A DNA stretch of 64,000 nucleotides from Harmonia axyridis (Eukaryota > Arthropoda > Insecta > Coleoptera > Coccinellidae), in contig NC_059504.1 of assembly GCF_914767665.1 (NCBI RefSeq), forward strand, positions 48,267,720 to 48,331,719. The letters are read 5' to 3'. Made by a program: the position numbers and the translations under genes. Positions 11,715 through 23,341 of the stretch are shown piece by piece. The notes below the pieces were generated by a model. That model saw only the letters and a list, made by a program, of their open reading frames with translations, searched no databases and was not told the origin of the DNA. Every line of letters begins with the position of its first letter. Position 1 is the stretch's first letter.

Positions 11715-12586
11715 TGGAGGATCCAGTTATTGTTTCCTATAAATAATTGAGATGGTCAACAGGATGCTCGGAGACCTATTAGTTTCTTTAAGTATCGAGG
11801 GCATGACAGCTTCAATGAATTTACAGGGACGAATTGTTATTGTACATAAAATGTAAAAAGGATGTGTTATTCTTCGAGTTCTCGAAGATATGTCATGGAG
11901 TTGTAAATCTTGAAGAGATTTTCTGGGGGGTTGAAAAAGTTCGAAAACACGGTCGTACCAGATGTGTCACATCTGTGTATCAGGTTCTAGTCCTTCGAGA
12001 ATATTCGATTTCCAGGAATCCGCGAAGATCTTTGTGGACGGTACGTCAAAATTCTTATTGGACTTGGGGATGGTACTTTCCCTAAGGGTGTGGTCAAGCC
12101 GGAAGGAGGGAAGGATATTCATAGTGAACGGGGTAAGTTGCGGCCAGTAGACAGAGTAAGTTCCAGCGGGTGGACGAAGGAAGTTCTGGTCGAGAGACAG
12201 TTGAATTAAGAGTAAGTTCGGTCGGTCAACTTTAGACCTACGACGTAAAGACGGTTCGCGGACTAGATTAAGACGAGTCGCGAACAAGTTAGAGACAAGA
12301 CGACCGAAAACTTGAAGTACGACGAAGACGTGATAATCGGAGACCTTTCGAGTAATTAACACTCGAGTTAAAGACGAAATTCAGTACCGTAGTGAAAAAC
12401 TTGTAATTAAGACGTAATTGAGATCTCCTCAATACTGAGTTTGTACTGTATAAGTGTGGCTTTGTAAATAGATGTAAATAATTCAAAAGAGTTTGATTAT
12501 TACAAATCCCACAAAGTCACGGAGGAAAAGAAGAAAGGCCAAGTAATCGAATCATACCTCGAGACGATCGATTAACCAAGCCTACA
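11715..12586 (-). repeat. LTR-like repeat, copy 3 (872 bp, inverted)
   Basis: Complementary orientation to copy 1: it starts TGGAGGATCCAG (mutated from TGTAGG) and ends ATTAACCAAGCCTACA. Flanking tetramers are TTTA (left) and TTCA (right), differing at one position. It carries the shared open stretch at 11834-12085. Confidence 0.7.
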
Positions 12587-13384
12587 TTCATATTCTGATA
12601 ATATCTCAAAATGCACTGTAAGACACCGATGTTTTCTTTTAGATAGTCACCTTGAAAGATGCCTCCTCTTTGAGTTAGCCCTAAATGTAAAATCCACATG
12701 GCCACACCGCCATATAAATACGGGAAATCTGGCTGAGAATGCGTCAAAGGAGATTGAAAATGAAAAATTCGAATCCTGCGGATCCTCCGTTCGGCCGGAT
12801 TCTCTCTTTGAATCGCGATCCGTCCACGACTGGATACACACGTAACGGAGGAGGACAATCGCTCCCATTCGAAATTAATGCGAAATCAGGCCTTGGGAGT
12901 TAATTCGTGAGCAATTTGTCGGTTGCCGCGGACCGGGCGGCACGAACAAAGGGACGCCTAATTCATAGGGGGAACTCATGCATAACGAATATCTGCCAGC
13001 GGTCGTCCTGATGGAAGATACCCCGCTACGCCGAAGCGTCCAAGAAGATAAATGGACGGACGTGTGGATCTTCTACGTTGCCTCTCTGTGCTCGCAACTT
13101 TCTTTTTTTTTTAATCGGGGTGCACGCGACAGTCGAACAACATGCGGTTTGGCCGGGCTCAGTCCTGGCTGGGTGGATCGAGTATTCATGAAGTTTTTCA
13201 TTCGGAATGACGTAGCAGATGCCTCAGTTTTGGTGGTGAAAAACAGCGGTGGCTAGTGAGTATTTATCATGGGTCGGCAGTTAGTTTTTGCGGGTTTCCT
13301 ACATGTCGGCTCAGCTGTTCCAATTATAGTGCTGAGTAATAACTATGCTGGATGGTTAAATGTACCATTGAAATTTGAAATGAT
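12587..13384. other. Unassigned DNA with a GC-richer block
   Basis: 12700-13260 is GC-richer, with overlapping short frames on both strands and no recognised domain. No repeat boundary seen. Confidence 0.3.
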
Positions 13385-14147
13385 AGGTTTTTCAATAAGA
13401 TGTTTCCATTTTGAATAGCCCGCTATCTGATCAGCAGTTATTTTTGAAGCTGCTATCTTCAAATTCTTGAGAAATAAAAATTGAGCTATAACTGGAAATG
13501 GAACGATACATGCTTCAACAACAAACTGAAGTTGTTGATATTCACTTCAAAAATGGTGAAAAGTTTGCAGTCACATTTCGCTGAACTGAAGCAATTTTGG
13601 GTTGTCGTGTAGCCTCTTCTGTACCGGCAATAGTAAAACTGGTGCAAAAATTCAGATGTCCTGTTGGGACAAGTTAAGGATGTGAAGAATCGAAACCTTG
13701 TGCGTCCTTTAAGAACTGATTATATTACTGCTGTAATGTTGACAGAAACCAAGTTTTGTCGATCTTGGAAATAAGGCCACAAATGACATAACATATTTTG
13801 CATGAATACTCAAGACTTTCAATGTTTTCGCTGATTAGGTCCTTGAAATGCATCAAAATGATTATCATAAAAAAATCATTTCTAGTGATGAGGCCCATTT
13901 TCACCTCGCAGGCTTCGTTGATGAGCGGTATTGCTGCATTTACGACTCACAAAATCGAAGAATAATTGTTGAAAAGCCTCTTCATCATCAATATGTCACT
14001 TTAACGTGTAGTTTTTGAGTTTGTGTTGTGATTGGACCTTACTTATTCAAAAATAAGGCTGGAACAACTGTTATGGTGAATGGATCACACTACAGAACAA
14101 TGATTTATGATTTTTTTAAGGCAGGACTTGGAAGATATTAATATGAA
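13385..14147 (+). pseudogene. Decayed D,D41D transposase, 5' part (split by LTR-like copy 4)
   Basis: The terminal block ttcaataagatgtttccatt at 13389-13408 is followed by a Met region at 13499 (ATGGAACGATACATG) and a broken DNA-binding region. The catalytic part follows from about 13870: FxSSDEAHFHLAGFVDE around 13885-13925 (first Asp), then GPYLFKNKAGTTVMVNG and HYRTMIYDFF. The last readable codons, ELEDIN at about 14125-14140, sit directly against the LTR-like insertion. The reading resumes at 14746. Stops and frameshifts make it non-functional. Confidence 0.7.
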
Positions 14148-14745
14148 TGTAGAATCCAGTCATTGTTCCCTGAAAATAATTGACATGGTCAACAGGATGC
14201 TTGGAGACCTATTAATTTATTCAAGCGTACGGGCAGTACAGAAAATTTCTTATTGGTCTAGAGGTGGTACTTGGTACTTTTCCCCGATATCGGAGTGATG
14301 CTAAGGGTGTAGCCAAATCGGAATAAGAGAAGTCGATAGTCAGGGTAGGTGAGTAAATTCCAGCCGGTAAACAGTTTAAGTTCGGTCTAAATCGAAGTAA
14401 GAGTAAGTTAAGTCTAAGTCGAGTTAAGAGTAAGTGCGGTCGGTCAAGACTTAAGATGTATGACGAAAAGACGGTTCGCGGACTAGAATAAGACGAGTCG
14501 CGAACGAATTAGAGACGAAGACGTGATATTCGAAAACGTTTCGTAATAAATGCACTCAACGAAAAGACGAAATTCAATACCGTATATACTGTGTTTGTAC
14601 TGTAAGTGTTAGTGTAAGCTTTGTAAATATATTTTTATAATTGAAATTGTTTAATTATTACAAACCCGAGCAAAGTCGCGAAGAAGAAGAGGAAAGGCAA
14701 GGTAATCGAATCATACTTCTAGGCGATCGATTAACCAAGCCTACA
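14148..14745 (-). repeat. LTR-like repeat, copy 4 (598 bp, internally deleted)
   Basis: Starts TGTAGAATCCAG and ends TTAACCAAGCCTACA, with perfect flanking TGAA duplications (14144-14147 and 14746-14749). About 270 bases present in the longer copies are missing after position 14230. It inserted into the transposase relic on either side. Confidence 0.72.
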
Positions 14746-14890
14746 TGAATAATGTTTATTCTCAAAAAACTGGTTGCTCTTGCAATTTATCAAGAATAGT
14801 TTCCTGGCCGTTTCATTTTTCGAGAAGGTGATTTTAGTTGACCACCGAGATCTTGTGATTTAACATCTCCAAACTCTCAACTTCATGACT
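14746..14890 (+). pseudogene. D,D41D transposase relic, continuation after LTR-like copy 4
   Basis: Immediately after the second TGAA the text again reads as degraded transposase: a Gln/Cys patch aligned with the second catalytic block (about 14755-14795). Then GTTGACCACCGAGATCTTGTGATTT at 14836 onward corresponds to the 'WPPRSCDLTPLD' block that precedes the third Asp in intact copies (compare 46930, 52395). The order and strand match the 13.4-14.1 kb segment, so both pieces come from one insertion. Confidence 0.6.
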
Positions 14891-15492
14891 TTCAACATGG
14901 CCCGCATCAAGAATTCTCAGCAGCGGGCTCCGTCCTACCAAATGCTCAACTCCATTCTAAAAGATTTTCAGCTGCCTCCAAAGCTCCAGTAATTAGAAGA
15001 TCAATCTCGTTTTCGAGCAAATCCAAATATACATCGCCAGTGAGATTTCCAGGAATAAACACAGGACCAATCAAGTGATCTCCCAAAATACCCATCCAGA
15101 CGTTGAATTTTTGTGGGTGTTGAGAATGTTGCTCCCTAAAGAGGTGGAGATTTCCATCGAACCGAACAATTAGAAGTTTGTTTCATCGGTACCATAATTC
15201 CTAAAAAACACCCAGTAACTTTGTGAATATTCGCTTTATAGAACACAAACTGCTGGTTCATACAGATTTGAAACAATGCATACATTTGTGCTTCAAAAAA
15301 CCATCCACTTTCCCTATTCGAATTCCTGATGGGGTTGCCATCCTCTCCAGAGGGTTGCTAGTAGAAACAAGCTTTCTATCCTAGATCATGTCCTCCTGTC
15401 GTCAAAAAAGACCTGTCTGATTGTTTTCACAAATTCTGATTCATTGTTGAGTTATTCAGGATGGGAACTTTTAAATGTGACACCCTGTATAT
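14891..15492 (-). pseudogene. Relic of another DDE (Tc1/mariner-superfamily) transposase
   Basis: On the minus strand, 15100-14960 gives pieces such as VWMGILGDHLIGPV, FIPGNLTGDVYLDLLENEID and LLITGALEAAENLLEWS. These match the central region of a distinct insect DDE transposon group with the GNLTG...YLxxLE layout. The upstream portion (15490-15130) is more broken but in the same order. A terminal-like ACACCCTGTATA block lies at 15480. No D,D41D motifs are present, so this is a separate family. Confidence 0.5.
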
Positions 15493-16560
15493 TTTTTACC
15501 CGATTAGAACGTTTCTCAGTTGTAATAGAACCTCATAACTAGCACCAGAAATTCCATAAAACAAAAGGAGCGAGAGTAATTTCTCCAACGTTCAAGCGAC
15601 AATTGAGAGAGAGTTCCATATTGCAAATTTTCAATGGAAATTCTACATCGCCCGAGTTTCTCCAAGGCCTATAGTCCCAGTTCGCACACCGCTCCCGAAT
15701 CCATACGTGTAATTGAATATCGGGACCACAATAGCGGAAGTACAGCGGTGAACAGAACCTGCACACATTTCCGTCATTCAAAGAACAATAAACCTTCAGC
15801 GGCGCTTATGTCTCTGTGAGCAGTTTGTCGCATCTCTGCTCCCTCACCGCACCGAACTTTACACGGCTCCATTCTCCGGATTATATCCCAGAACTGGATT
15901 GTCATGACTGCTTCCGGTCATTGAGCCACCCCATCAGATAAGGGAATGGGGAGGGACAAGAGGAAAGCGCCAAGGAAACGAATGGAGTGTACAATAATCG
16001 AAGTATTTTGATATACTCAATCAACAAAAAGCACCGCAATATCATTATCTGCATATATTTTAATTGGTTGATAGAGCTATTTTTTACTAAACAATTTTCG
16101 GTGATTTTTGTAGACCGACCATATTAATAATGAAAAAGCTGAAATAAACGCTTACAATTTTTTGCCTACCATTACCATCCTGAAATAAGCAATAGCGTTT
16201 TATGTGTGGTGCTCATAAATCATTATGATAACGTAAAGGCCTCTGAAATTTCATTCAATAATACCGACAATTGTTCCTTATGAGAATATTTCAGAATCGA
16301 GAACCATAAATTGTACTGATATAATAATAGTTTATTCTGAGAAGAATTCAGTAATTAATATTAGTTGCAGAGGCGTGAGACTGAACATAATTAATTCAAC
16401 TATATCATTCCAAAACTGCAGTCAAAAGTCTATGAAATAACTCAAATTGAATTAAAATGAAAAATGGGAATTTTTCATTCAACTTCAATGTTCAGTAGTA
16501 GGGTTTTTTTTATATTTTCAATTTGAAAATTCCAGCCATCTCTGATTCGTCGAGTGTATC
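15493..16560. other. Unassigned DNA
   Basis: 15530-15990 is GC-richer with short frames on both strands (15539-15781 and 15634-15819) and no recognised domain. The rest is AT-rich. Confidence 0.3.
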
Positions 16561-16700
16561 TATGTATTTTTATTTATTTATTCATTCATTTATACGGACA
16601 ATCCATTTTACATAATATTAAAAAACCAATAAAAAAAAACAATAAAAAGAAACAGTGTTCAAAATATAATACCAAAAATAAACATGACTTTTTACAAGCT
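16561..16700 (-). mobile_element. Possible 3' tip of a non-LTR retrotransposon
   Basis: On the minus strand the text ends CCGTATAAATGAATGAATAA followed by (ATAA/TAAA) repeats. This resembles the tip of the non-LTR element at 61618-61660 (CCGTATGTATCAAATAAATA...). Only the last ~100 bases would be present, as expected of a strongly 5'-truncated copy. An A/T simple repeat is the alternative. Confidence 0.35.
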
Positions 16701-17334
16701 TCGAATTTTCGTTGGTTATTTAAATGGGAATAACTTATCTAAAAAGAGTAGTAGGAGGGCACTAGGATAGAAAAATAACCGAATATTATCATTCAACGTT
16801 ACCATGTAGATTTACTGAAATGGTACCACCAATAGGGTATTTCTAGTAGGGTAGGGAATTCAATTTCATAAAAAAAAGAGATAGACACACGAAGTCATAT
16901 TGAAGGTACTTGAATAAGAACTTCGAATTTTGGAAGAATTTTGTCCCTTTATAATTCTAAAGGTAAGTTGAAACTGATTAAATATTATTCTGAAGAAAAA
17001 CATTTGAACTACTAGTATCAAATCTGTGAACACTAATAGAATATTTTTCCGTCCGTTTCCAAGTTGATTTTAAATTATTGAAATAAATGTGATATTTTAG
17101 ATTAATACGATAAATCCTATCATCCAATTCAAGGGATTTCTTTTCTTAGAATCAAAGATTTTCAATGAAGTTGATTGTAGGCGGTGCAAAATTTCGAAGG
17201 AAATAAAAAAAAATGAGACTTGACGTTATTGAACTGCTAGAATACCGTACAGCATAATCTTTTTTATTCTAACCGACAGTAATGAAAAAATTGAAGAAAC
17301 CAATTGGTATTTTTCCTTTCATCTCTACTTGTTC
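16701..17334. other. Unassigned AT-rich DNA
   Basis: No gene, repeat or motif recognised. Confidence 0.3.
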
Positions 17335-17580
17335 AGGGTTTAATGACAAGTTAAGTTACACTCGAGTAAAGAGTATATTTCAAGATGAATCAATGGATTT
17401 TTCATTTGAAATATGGAAAACGATATCTGCCAAATGGCTGCCATGGCTAGGGTTGCAGTACCATATCCTAATCATGAAATAATCCATATTTTATCCGCAC
17501 ATTTGCGGGTGTTTGTACTCGATAACTTCACGAATTCCAAGAATTGAAGATCTTGAATCGATTTTTCACGTTCACTCATG
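17335..17580 (-). pseudogene. Decayed D,D41D transposase, C-terminal end
   Basis: On the minus strand, 17575-17400 gives a broken C-terminal helix (…IQDLQFLEFVKLS…HPQMCG) followed by the aromatic/Cys and 'MAAIWQISFSIFQ' ending. This parallels 10550-10760 and 2950-3060. No N-terminal or catalytic part remains. Confidence 0.5.
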
Positions 17581-17630
17581 AAGAGAAGTCTGAAGGTGTC
17601 CAATCAAAGGATATTAGTGAAAGATTCCTG

Positions 17631-18200
17631 CGAAAACCATTAAAATTAATGTTTTTACTTCAATTCCACGTTTCCACTCGTAGTTGCAAATTGGCGAAGG
17701 CGTCGGTTACAAATGGACCGGCGCTATATCGTTAAGCTTTCACTTTTGTTCTCCAATTAGGTCCTCATATTTAAATTGAATACTCATGACAATAGAATAT
17801 TCACTGAATATTCTATAAAATCTCATCAGAAACCGTTTCAATTGAAGTTTCTACTTCAAAAGTACCTGCCTTCAAACGGTTTTGCAAATTGGCGAATGCG
17901 CTGATGTACATTGGCTTGCGCTATATACTTCTAGCGTTCTGCTATTCGGACCTGATATATAAATTGATGAAGTATGATAATGAAGTTTTCAAGGAATTTT
18001 GATAAATTCCATCAGAAAATCATTATAATCAATGTTTCTTATTCAAAAAACCTCAGCCTCCAATGGATTTCACGAATTGGCGTATGCACCGCTCGAAAAT
18101 TTACCAGCGCTATATTCTCAAGGTTTCGCTTTTAGCTTTGTATAATTCGATCTTGATATATTAATTGAAGAATTATGGCAATGAAGTACTCATTTAGTAA
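17631..18200. repeat. Degenerate tandem repeat, three units of about 185 bp
   Basis: Unit boundaries are about 17631-17829, 17830-18014 and 18015-18200. Each unit has, in the same order: AAxxATTxxAATxxATGTTTxTxxTTCAA, a GCAAATTGGCG(A/T)A(T/G)GCG core (17687, 17884, 18073), a (G/C)GCGCTATAT block (17722, 17919, 18107), a TTCGxTTxT pyrimidine stretch, GATATAxxAATTGA, and AAATxxCATCAGAAA. Units differ by many substitutions and small indels, so the array is old. No protein is encoded. Too few units remain to call it a satellite. Confidence 0.6.
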
Positions 18201-20079
18201 ATATGGATAAAATCCCTAACCCTACAACGATACTGCAGTGTCCAGAGAAGTTATGCATCATTCTATTCCGGAATTGGTGTAGAATCACTAATTTGATATT
18301 GAATTCAACCGAAATCCCATAACAGGATACCCCATTACAAACCCCTCGTCATTTGCGGATAGACCCTGCTTTCACGATAACTAACCCTCCTTAACTGAAC
18401 CAATGAATCCAACGTCTGTCTCGGCCTACTTCTCCCAGAATCCAATTAGTCAAATGGGAAATTATGTCCTGTTTTGATTAATCCACGGATCCGGGAAGAA
18501 GTGACACTATTTAATCATAGTTTTTAGTCATCCAGACCGGGAACCCAATGAATTCATCCTGCTTGAATATGCTGGCGCAGCGAAATATTATAAGAAGGTT
18601 TTATTAAATTCTTTGGCCTGGGGGATGAATAAGATTTCAGTTCGAATGCGGAGTACTTGATCTCTATGGTGAAATAGCGTGGGTTTTATGAGGTTGAAAT
18701 GAAACCCTTAACGTGGGAAGAGTGACATCGGTATCGGATTCATTTTTATTCATTTTTTAACATAGCATTCTTATGATTAATGATTTACCAAAGTTAAAAA
18801 TAGTCTTCATCGATAAATGAAAACAAGTAATTGTATAGAATTTAATGAGGAGATGGATATATTGTGTAGTCTTAATAAGTATTGATCCTCTACGAGCAAA
18901 TAACAAAGAGGAAATAAATCCCCAATTGAATTTTACTTGGTGAGACGTCATTCAGGAAACAGGTATACCTCTAATGGGAAAGTTCCATCCTCAATGCTCT
19001 TTGATCCAGCCCTCAGAATGAAGAAGCGGTGCCGAAGTGGCCGCACTAAAGAGGCTCGAGCATTCTTCCCGTGTTATAAATGACATCACGTGATCCCTCC
19101 TCAGAACGGGAATGTATCAATTTGAAAGAGAGCATCAGGGATGAAATGCATGTCTTTCAAGAGAGAACCGATGGCCTCTCTTGTTATGGAAATATTTTAT
19201 AAATAGAGTGTAACTCACTCTTTTTCGATGGACATGAAAAATTCATGCTGCTCTCACGTAACCGTTCAAGTATGGAGCGGTCTTGGTACTTGGAATTCCG
19301 AAGCAGCCTATGTTTTAAACATTAACGTGGGGAAAATAAAAATTTGTGAATCTTTCGATCGGCCGATGCGTCTACCCCAATTCCATGAAATTTGTTACTC
19401 CAGTTAATATTCATGAATTTTGAACGAGGATCCTCAACTCGGGCTGTATCGAATCCTTGCACTTTCGGCAGAATTATAGATGGCGTATTATGGTTGGAAT
19501 TTTATGAGGAAACGCTGAAATTTCCGAGATGAGGTTCTTTATTTTTAGTTCATGTTTATTTTGGTTTCAGTTTATTCCATCGATAATGTTTCGTCATCAA
19601 TTTTTTTTGTGATGCCTCATCGCCAAAGCCAAGGTTTTTCCTTTGCCATTCTCTTAGATTTCCTGAAAGAATTGATGCTCATTATTTGTATCATGTTTTC
19701 AACTTGGAGATTTTAAGTTAACCTATATAATTTATTTTGTTTTATTGTTGTCAAAATTATTAGAATGCTCGTAGCAGCATATGTTTTGTCCAGCAATATT
19801 TCATTCCGTGCATTTTTATCATGAACAAGAAAAGGTTGTACATTTATATTTATATTGCTTTTGCAACACCATATTTTCTGTTAGGATTACAATATCGTCA
19901 AAACGTTAATTTTTGAATGAAGAGATGTGTCATTCCAAGAATCATAGTATTACAGATTGAAATAAACTATTTCACGAATATGATTCGAAAAATCATCCCT
20001 GATATTCTGGAAATTAGGATCACTGAATGAAGTAAGGAAATTCCTGACAATATTAGGTCTTGATGAGTTTATTTTTGTC
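18201..20079. other. Unassigned DNA
   Basis: Mostly AT-rich with slightly GC-richer text at 18290-18560 and 18960-19480. No coding domain, RNA gene or repeat family recognised. Confidence 0.3.
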
Positions 20080-20700
20080 TTGAAGTATAATTTCAATTTT
20101 AAAAATGACAAAATTGATAATCAACCGAAATTTACAAATAGAGTAAACGGTTGAAAAATTGAATAACTAAATTATCATAAAGACAGACGTATGTTTCGGA
20201 ATTTTTGTAATTATTGATATATTTATATTGAATATCCTTCATTTAGTAGACTCACAAAACCTCAATAATTTGAAGTAATCATTCATTGATTGAGGGTCAT
20301 TACCAAACCAAAAGATAAATTTTGAAATTTCTAAAATTGTTTCTCCAATTGTAAAGTCGATTTGTATATGTATTTTATGAGAATAACAAAAAAGAAATCT
20401 ATGGCTATCTGGAGTAATTGCTTTCTCAATTATTCCTTACAAGATAAACAGTTCCTCAATTGAAGGTTTTGTGAAGTAGGTATACAAGTTGTGAGTTGGT
20501 ACATTCAGTAATTTTGTTGAACTATAAGGCACTGATTAGAAAAAATTGTTCTTTCAAATACAAAAATTCCGAAAAGTACGTCTGTCTTTATGTTGATTCA
20601 GTTATTCAATTTGTTAACCGTTTACTCAATTTGTACAGTTTTAGTTATTTTGAATTCTCTTTTGGTTGATTACAAATTTCGTCAATTTTAGAAGAAGAAG
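20080..20700. repeat. Non-autonomous element with long imperfect inverted repeats
   Basis: About 20105-20215 pairs with 20560-20690 in inverted orientation. Shared landmarks are AATCAACC, GAGTAAACGGTT, AATTGAATAACT, CATAAAGACAGACGTA and TTTCGGAATTTTTGTA. The arms are over 100 bases with scattered differences, and the interior is about 345 bases. No coding content or target duplication could be fixed. It resembles a MITE with long TIRs. Confidence 0.55.
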
Positions 20701-21902
20701 AAAACACTTGTTGTCTTGAATGAGATTCGAAAATGTAGTAAACCGGAAAGGATTATTCAAGATCACAAAAAGAGTACAATCTCTAATTTTTTCGATATGG
20801 TTTCAGTGAAAAAAAAATCAAATTCAAAATATTGTTATATGATCCCACCTTGACTAGCCATCTAAACGAACGCTGTGCACTCTTACATAAAACAATGAAC
20901 CACTTAATTAATTGTGCATTCAACAACTTTTCCATGAATAGTCAGGTCGATTATCTATACTTCGAGCTAATCGTTGTTTTATCGCCCATATTGCGACACT
21001 CACCATTCCTATCGACCCTCCAGAATCCATCTGGAGCTAAAACGATACAAGAATTAAAAATTAATTACCTTTATATGTAGAGAGCCGTATTTGTGCAGGC
21101 TATTAAGAGGAATTCTAGGGTTGTTCCTATTACTGAACCCCAATTAGGTATCAAGTGAAATTCACATAACGATTATGAGGGTCATTGAGCCCTTCATTTT
21201 ATCTCCTCTCGCCGTGTTTTGTCCTATAAAGTAGGCGAAACTTAGACGAGAGACGTTTGTAGGCATTTTAACGGGGGTAGCGGGAAGCTAATGGAGTGGG
21301 GTATGTCGAAATATGGGAGGTATTTCTGTCGGGAATGTATATTCAACATGATCATCTCATGAATTATGTTTTTCAAACTGGAGAGAATGATTGAAATAGG
21401 TATCAGATGCAATTGATGTGATATCTCAAGAATTCTGATCACATATTTCTGAGTTCAAACATACTTCACGATATCAAAAAATTAGGAAGAAAAATAAAGA
21501 GTTTTTTTTTTTAAACTCTCTACTAAAAATATTGCCTTCTTGCCAAGCAAACTCCGTGAACCCAATTATCTGATATTACCGTTTTGTTTGTTAGAAACAG
21601 TAAATAAAAGTTGATTTTTCCAAAATTTATTTACTAAACATAATCAAACATAATAGGAATGATTACACTAACTCGGTTAACTATCACAACAGTATTATAT
21701 GATTACGGTACAGTTTCGTTGCTCAACTACATTGTCAAAATTATTTTAGTGATCATAAAAACATGATGTGAATAGCTGAAAATGTTCTGCAAAAAAGGTA
21801 CTAACCTTTCGACGCAATGAAAGCCTCATCCAATATGTATTGGTAAAGCAACTCCAAATATTTAAAGTATCATATATGTTGGATTTATTGATTAATTTTA
21901 TT
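20701..21902. other. Unassigned AT-rich DNA
   Basis: No gene recognised. Short frames at 20832-21080 and 21242-21442(-) have no identifiable content. Confidence 0.3.
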
Positions 21903-22190
21903 TACAGGGTACTCCTGAATTGTAGGTACAGCCGAAAATGATAGAATCCTGGCAAACGCTTTGTTTTTGAGGTACAGGATGTTAAAGTTTGATTTTCTTT
22001 CAAATTTTTTCCTCATAGCACCTTCCTTTCACAAGATATTCAACTTGAATATGGCAAACAAATTCAAATTTGAAGGTAGCACAAATTCATCATGTAGCAT
22101 GCTAATTTCGAATGCTAATTCAGAAGGTGATATTTTTTTGCAAAACTTAAATTCTTATAAAGACCCAGTCAGTAAGCTGAAATGACTGAA
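21903..22190. repeat. Degenerate MITE related to the element at 27.7-28.4 kb
   Basis: 21905 onward reads ACAGGGTACTCCTGAATTGT, matching the end block of the 27.7 kb element (CAGGGTTTTCCTAAATTGGA). The stretch TTTTTTCCTCATAGCACCTT at 22006-22025 is present inverted at about 28195-28260. The right limit is uncertain. No protein is encoded. Confidence 0.45.
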
Positions 22191-22639
22191 TTAATTATAA
22201 TTTTTGGTACTTATTTAAGCAATCATAGCAAAGATTATTAAAGATTGGACAAACACCCCGTATCTTGAAAAGAACAATTGATGCTGACAACAGAAAAAAA
22301 ATTTTTTCGTATCATAGAATAGCTTTCGTTAGGCCGTCCAAGTAACTTTTTTTTTTACTTGCATTCGAAAAATGTCTGGAAATGAACTTAGCAAGGAACT
22401 ATCAGAAATGTTATTTATCGATACATTCTGACAGTCAGGCTGCAATCAAAGCATTGACCTGACATATCATTTATTTTTCTGTGGAATAGGTAAATGTATG
22501 CACAAAAAAAAATCTAAGGAGAAGGAAAAAACTGAAAGAGTAGCGCTCTGGCGGAATCTTCCTGGTTTGGATCATTTCAAAAAGTTATTTTGGAACTTCG
22601 AAACTGCGAGATCCAAGAAGTATCTACCTTCGCACTGAA
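22191..22639. other. Unassigned DNA upstream of the RTE fragment
   Basis: AT-rich, no motif recognised. Part of it may belong to the retrotransposon fragment that follows, but I cannot show it. Confidence 0.3.
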
Positions 22640-23341
22640 TATCTTACAGGGTATTGTCACCTCAGGAAGCAAAAAAACGAACAAAATATATGATAGTCAG
22701 CAAAAACCACACTCCTGGTGGACCCCTTTATGTGAATCAACAACTAATAGCCAGAGTTAGCAACTATGTCTACCTGGGAACCAATTTGAATGAAGACTGG
22801 GATCATTCAAGGGAAGTGAAGCAACGCATTGAGAAGGCTAAAGCATCATTCAGTAACATGTCAAAGACCTTCAAAAGCCACGTTTTATCAATTTCAATTA
22901 AAATACGCTTGTTGCTATGCTATATATTCTCGGTGCTTCTGTACTGCGTTGAGTCATGGACACTGACGGAATCATCGATGAAAAAACTTGAGGCCTTCGA
23001 GATGTGGTGCTATAGGAGAATACTGCAGATATCCTGGGTGGATCACGTATCAAATAAGGATGTTCTGAGGAGAATTGGAAAATCAAACAGCGGCAGCTGG
23101 AATACCTAGGGCATATAACAAGAAATGAACATAGATATGGCCTGTTGCAGCTAATTTTACAAGGCTAAATTTACGGAAAGCGAGACCCAGGAAGAACTCT
23201 GGCTGCAGAGTCTTAGACAGTGGTTCTCCTTAATAAAAACAGGACTCTTTCATGCCGCCGGATATAAAGTGAAGATAGCCATGTTGGTCGCCAACATTCG
23301 TCACGAATACGCACTCCAAGAAAAAGAAGAAGAAGAAGAGT
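22640..23341 (+). pseudogene. RTE-type non-LTR retrotransposon, 5'-truncated C-terminal end
   Basis: The open frame 22654-23109 encodes the region behind the reverse transcriptase of RTE-like elements: a YVYLGTxLN segment, VKQRIEKAKASF, LLLCYIFSVLLYCVESWTLT, EAFEMWCYRRILQISWVDHV and VLRRIG. A frameshift near 23088 moves the continuation to another frame (QRQLEYLGHITRNEHRYGLL, then a stop). The copy ends in a (GAA)n-like tail at about 23322-23341, typical of several insect RTE families. The catalytic domain and endonuclease are absent. It is dead on arrival. Confidence 0.85.

Noticed and set aside
17631..18200. CRISPR-like array
   Set aside because: Units are about 185 bases, strongly divergent and without short identical repeats or unique spacers. 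The sequence is eukaryotic.
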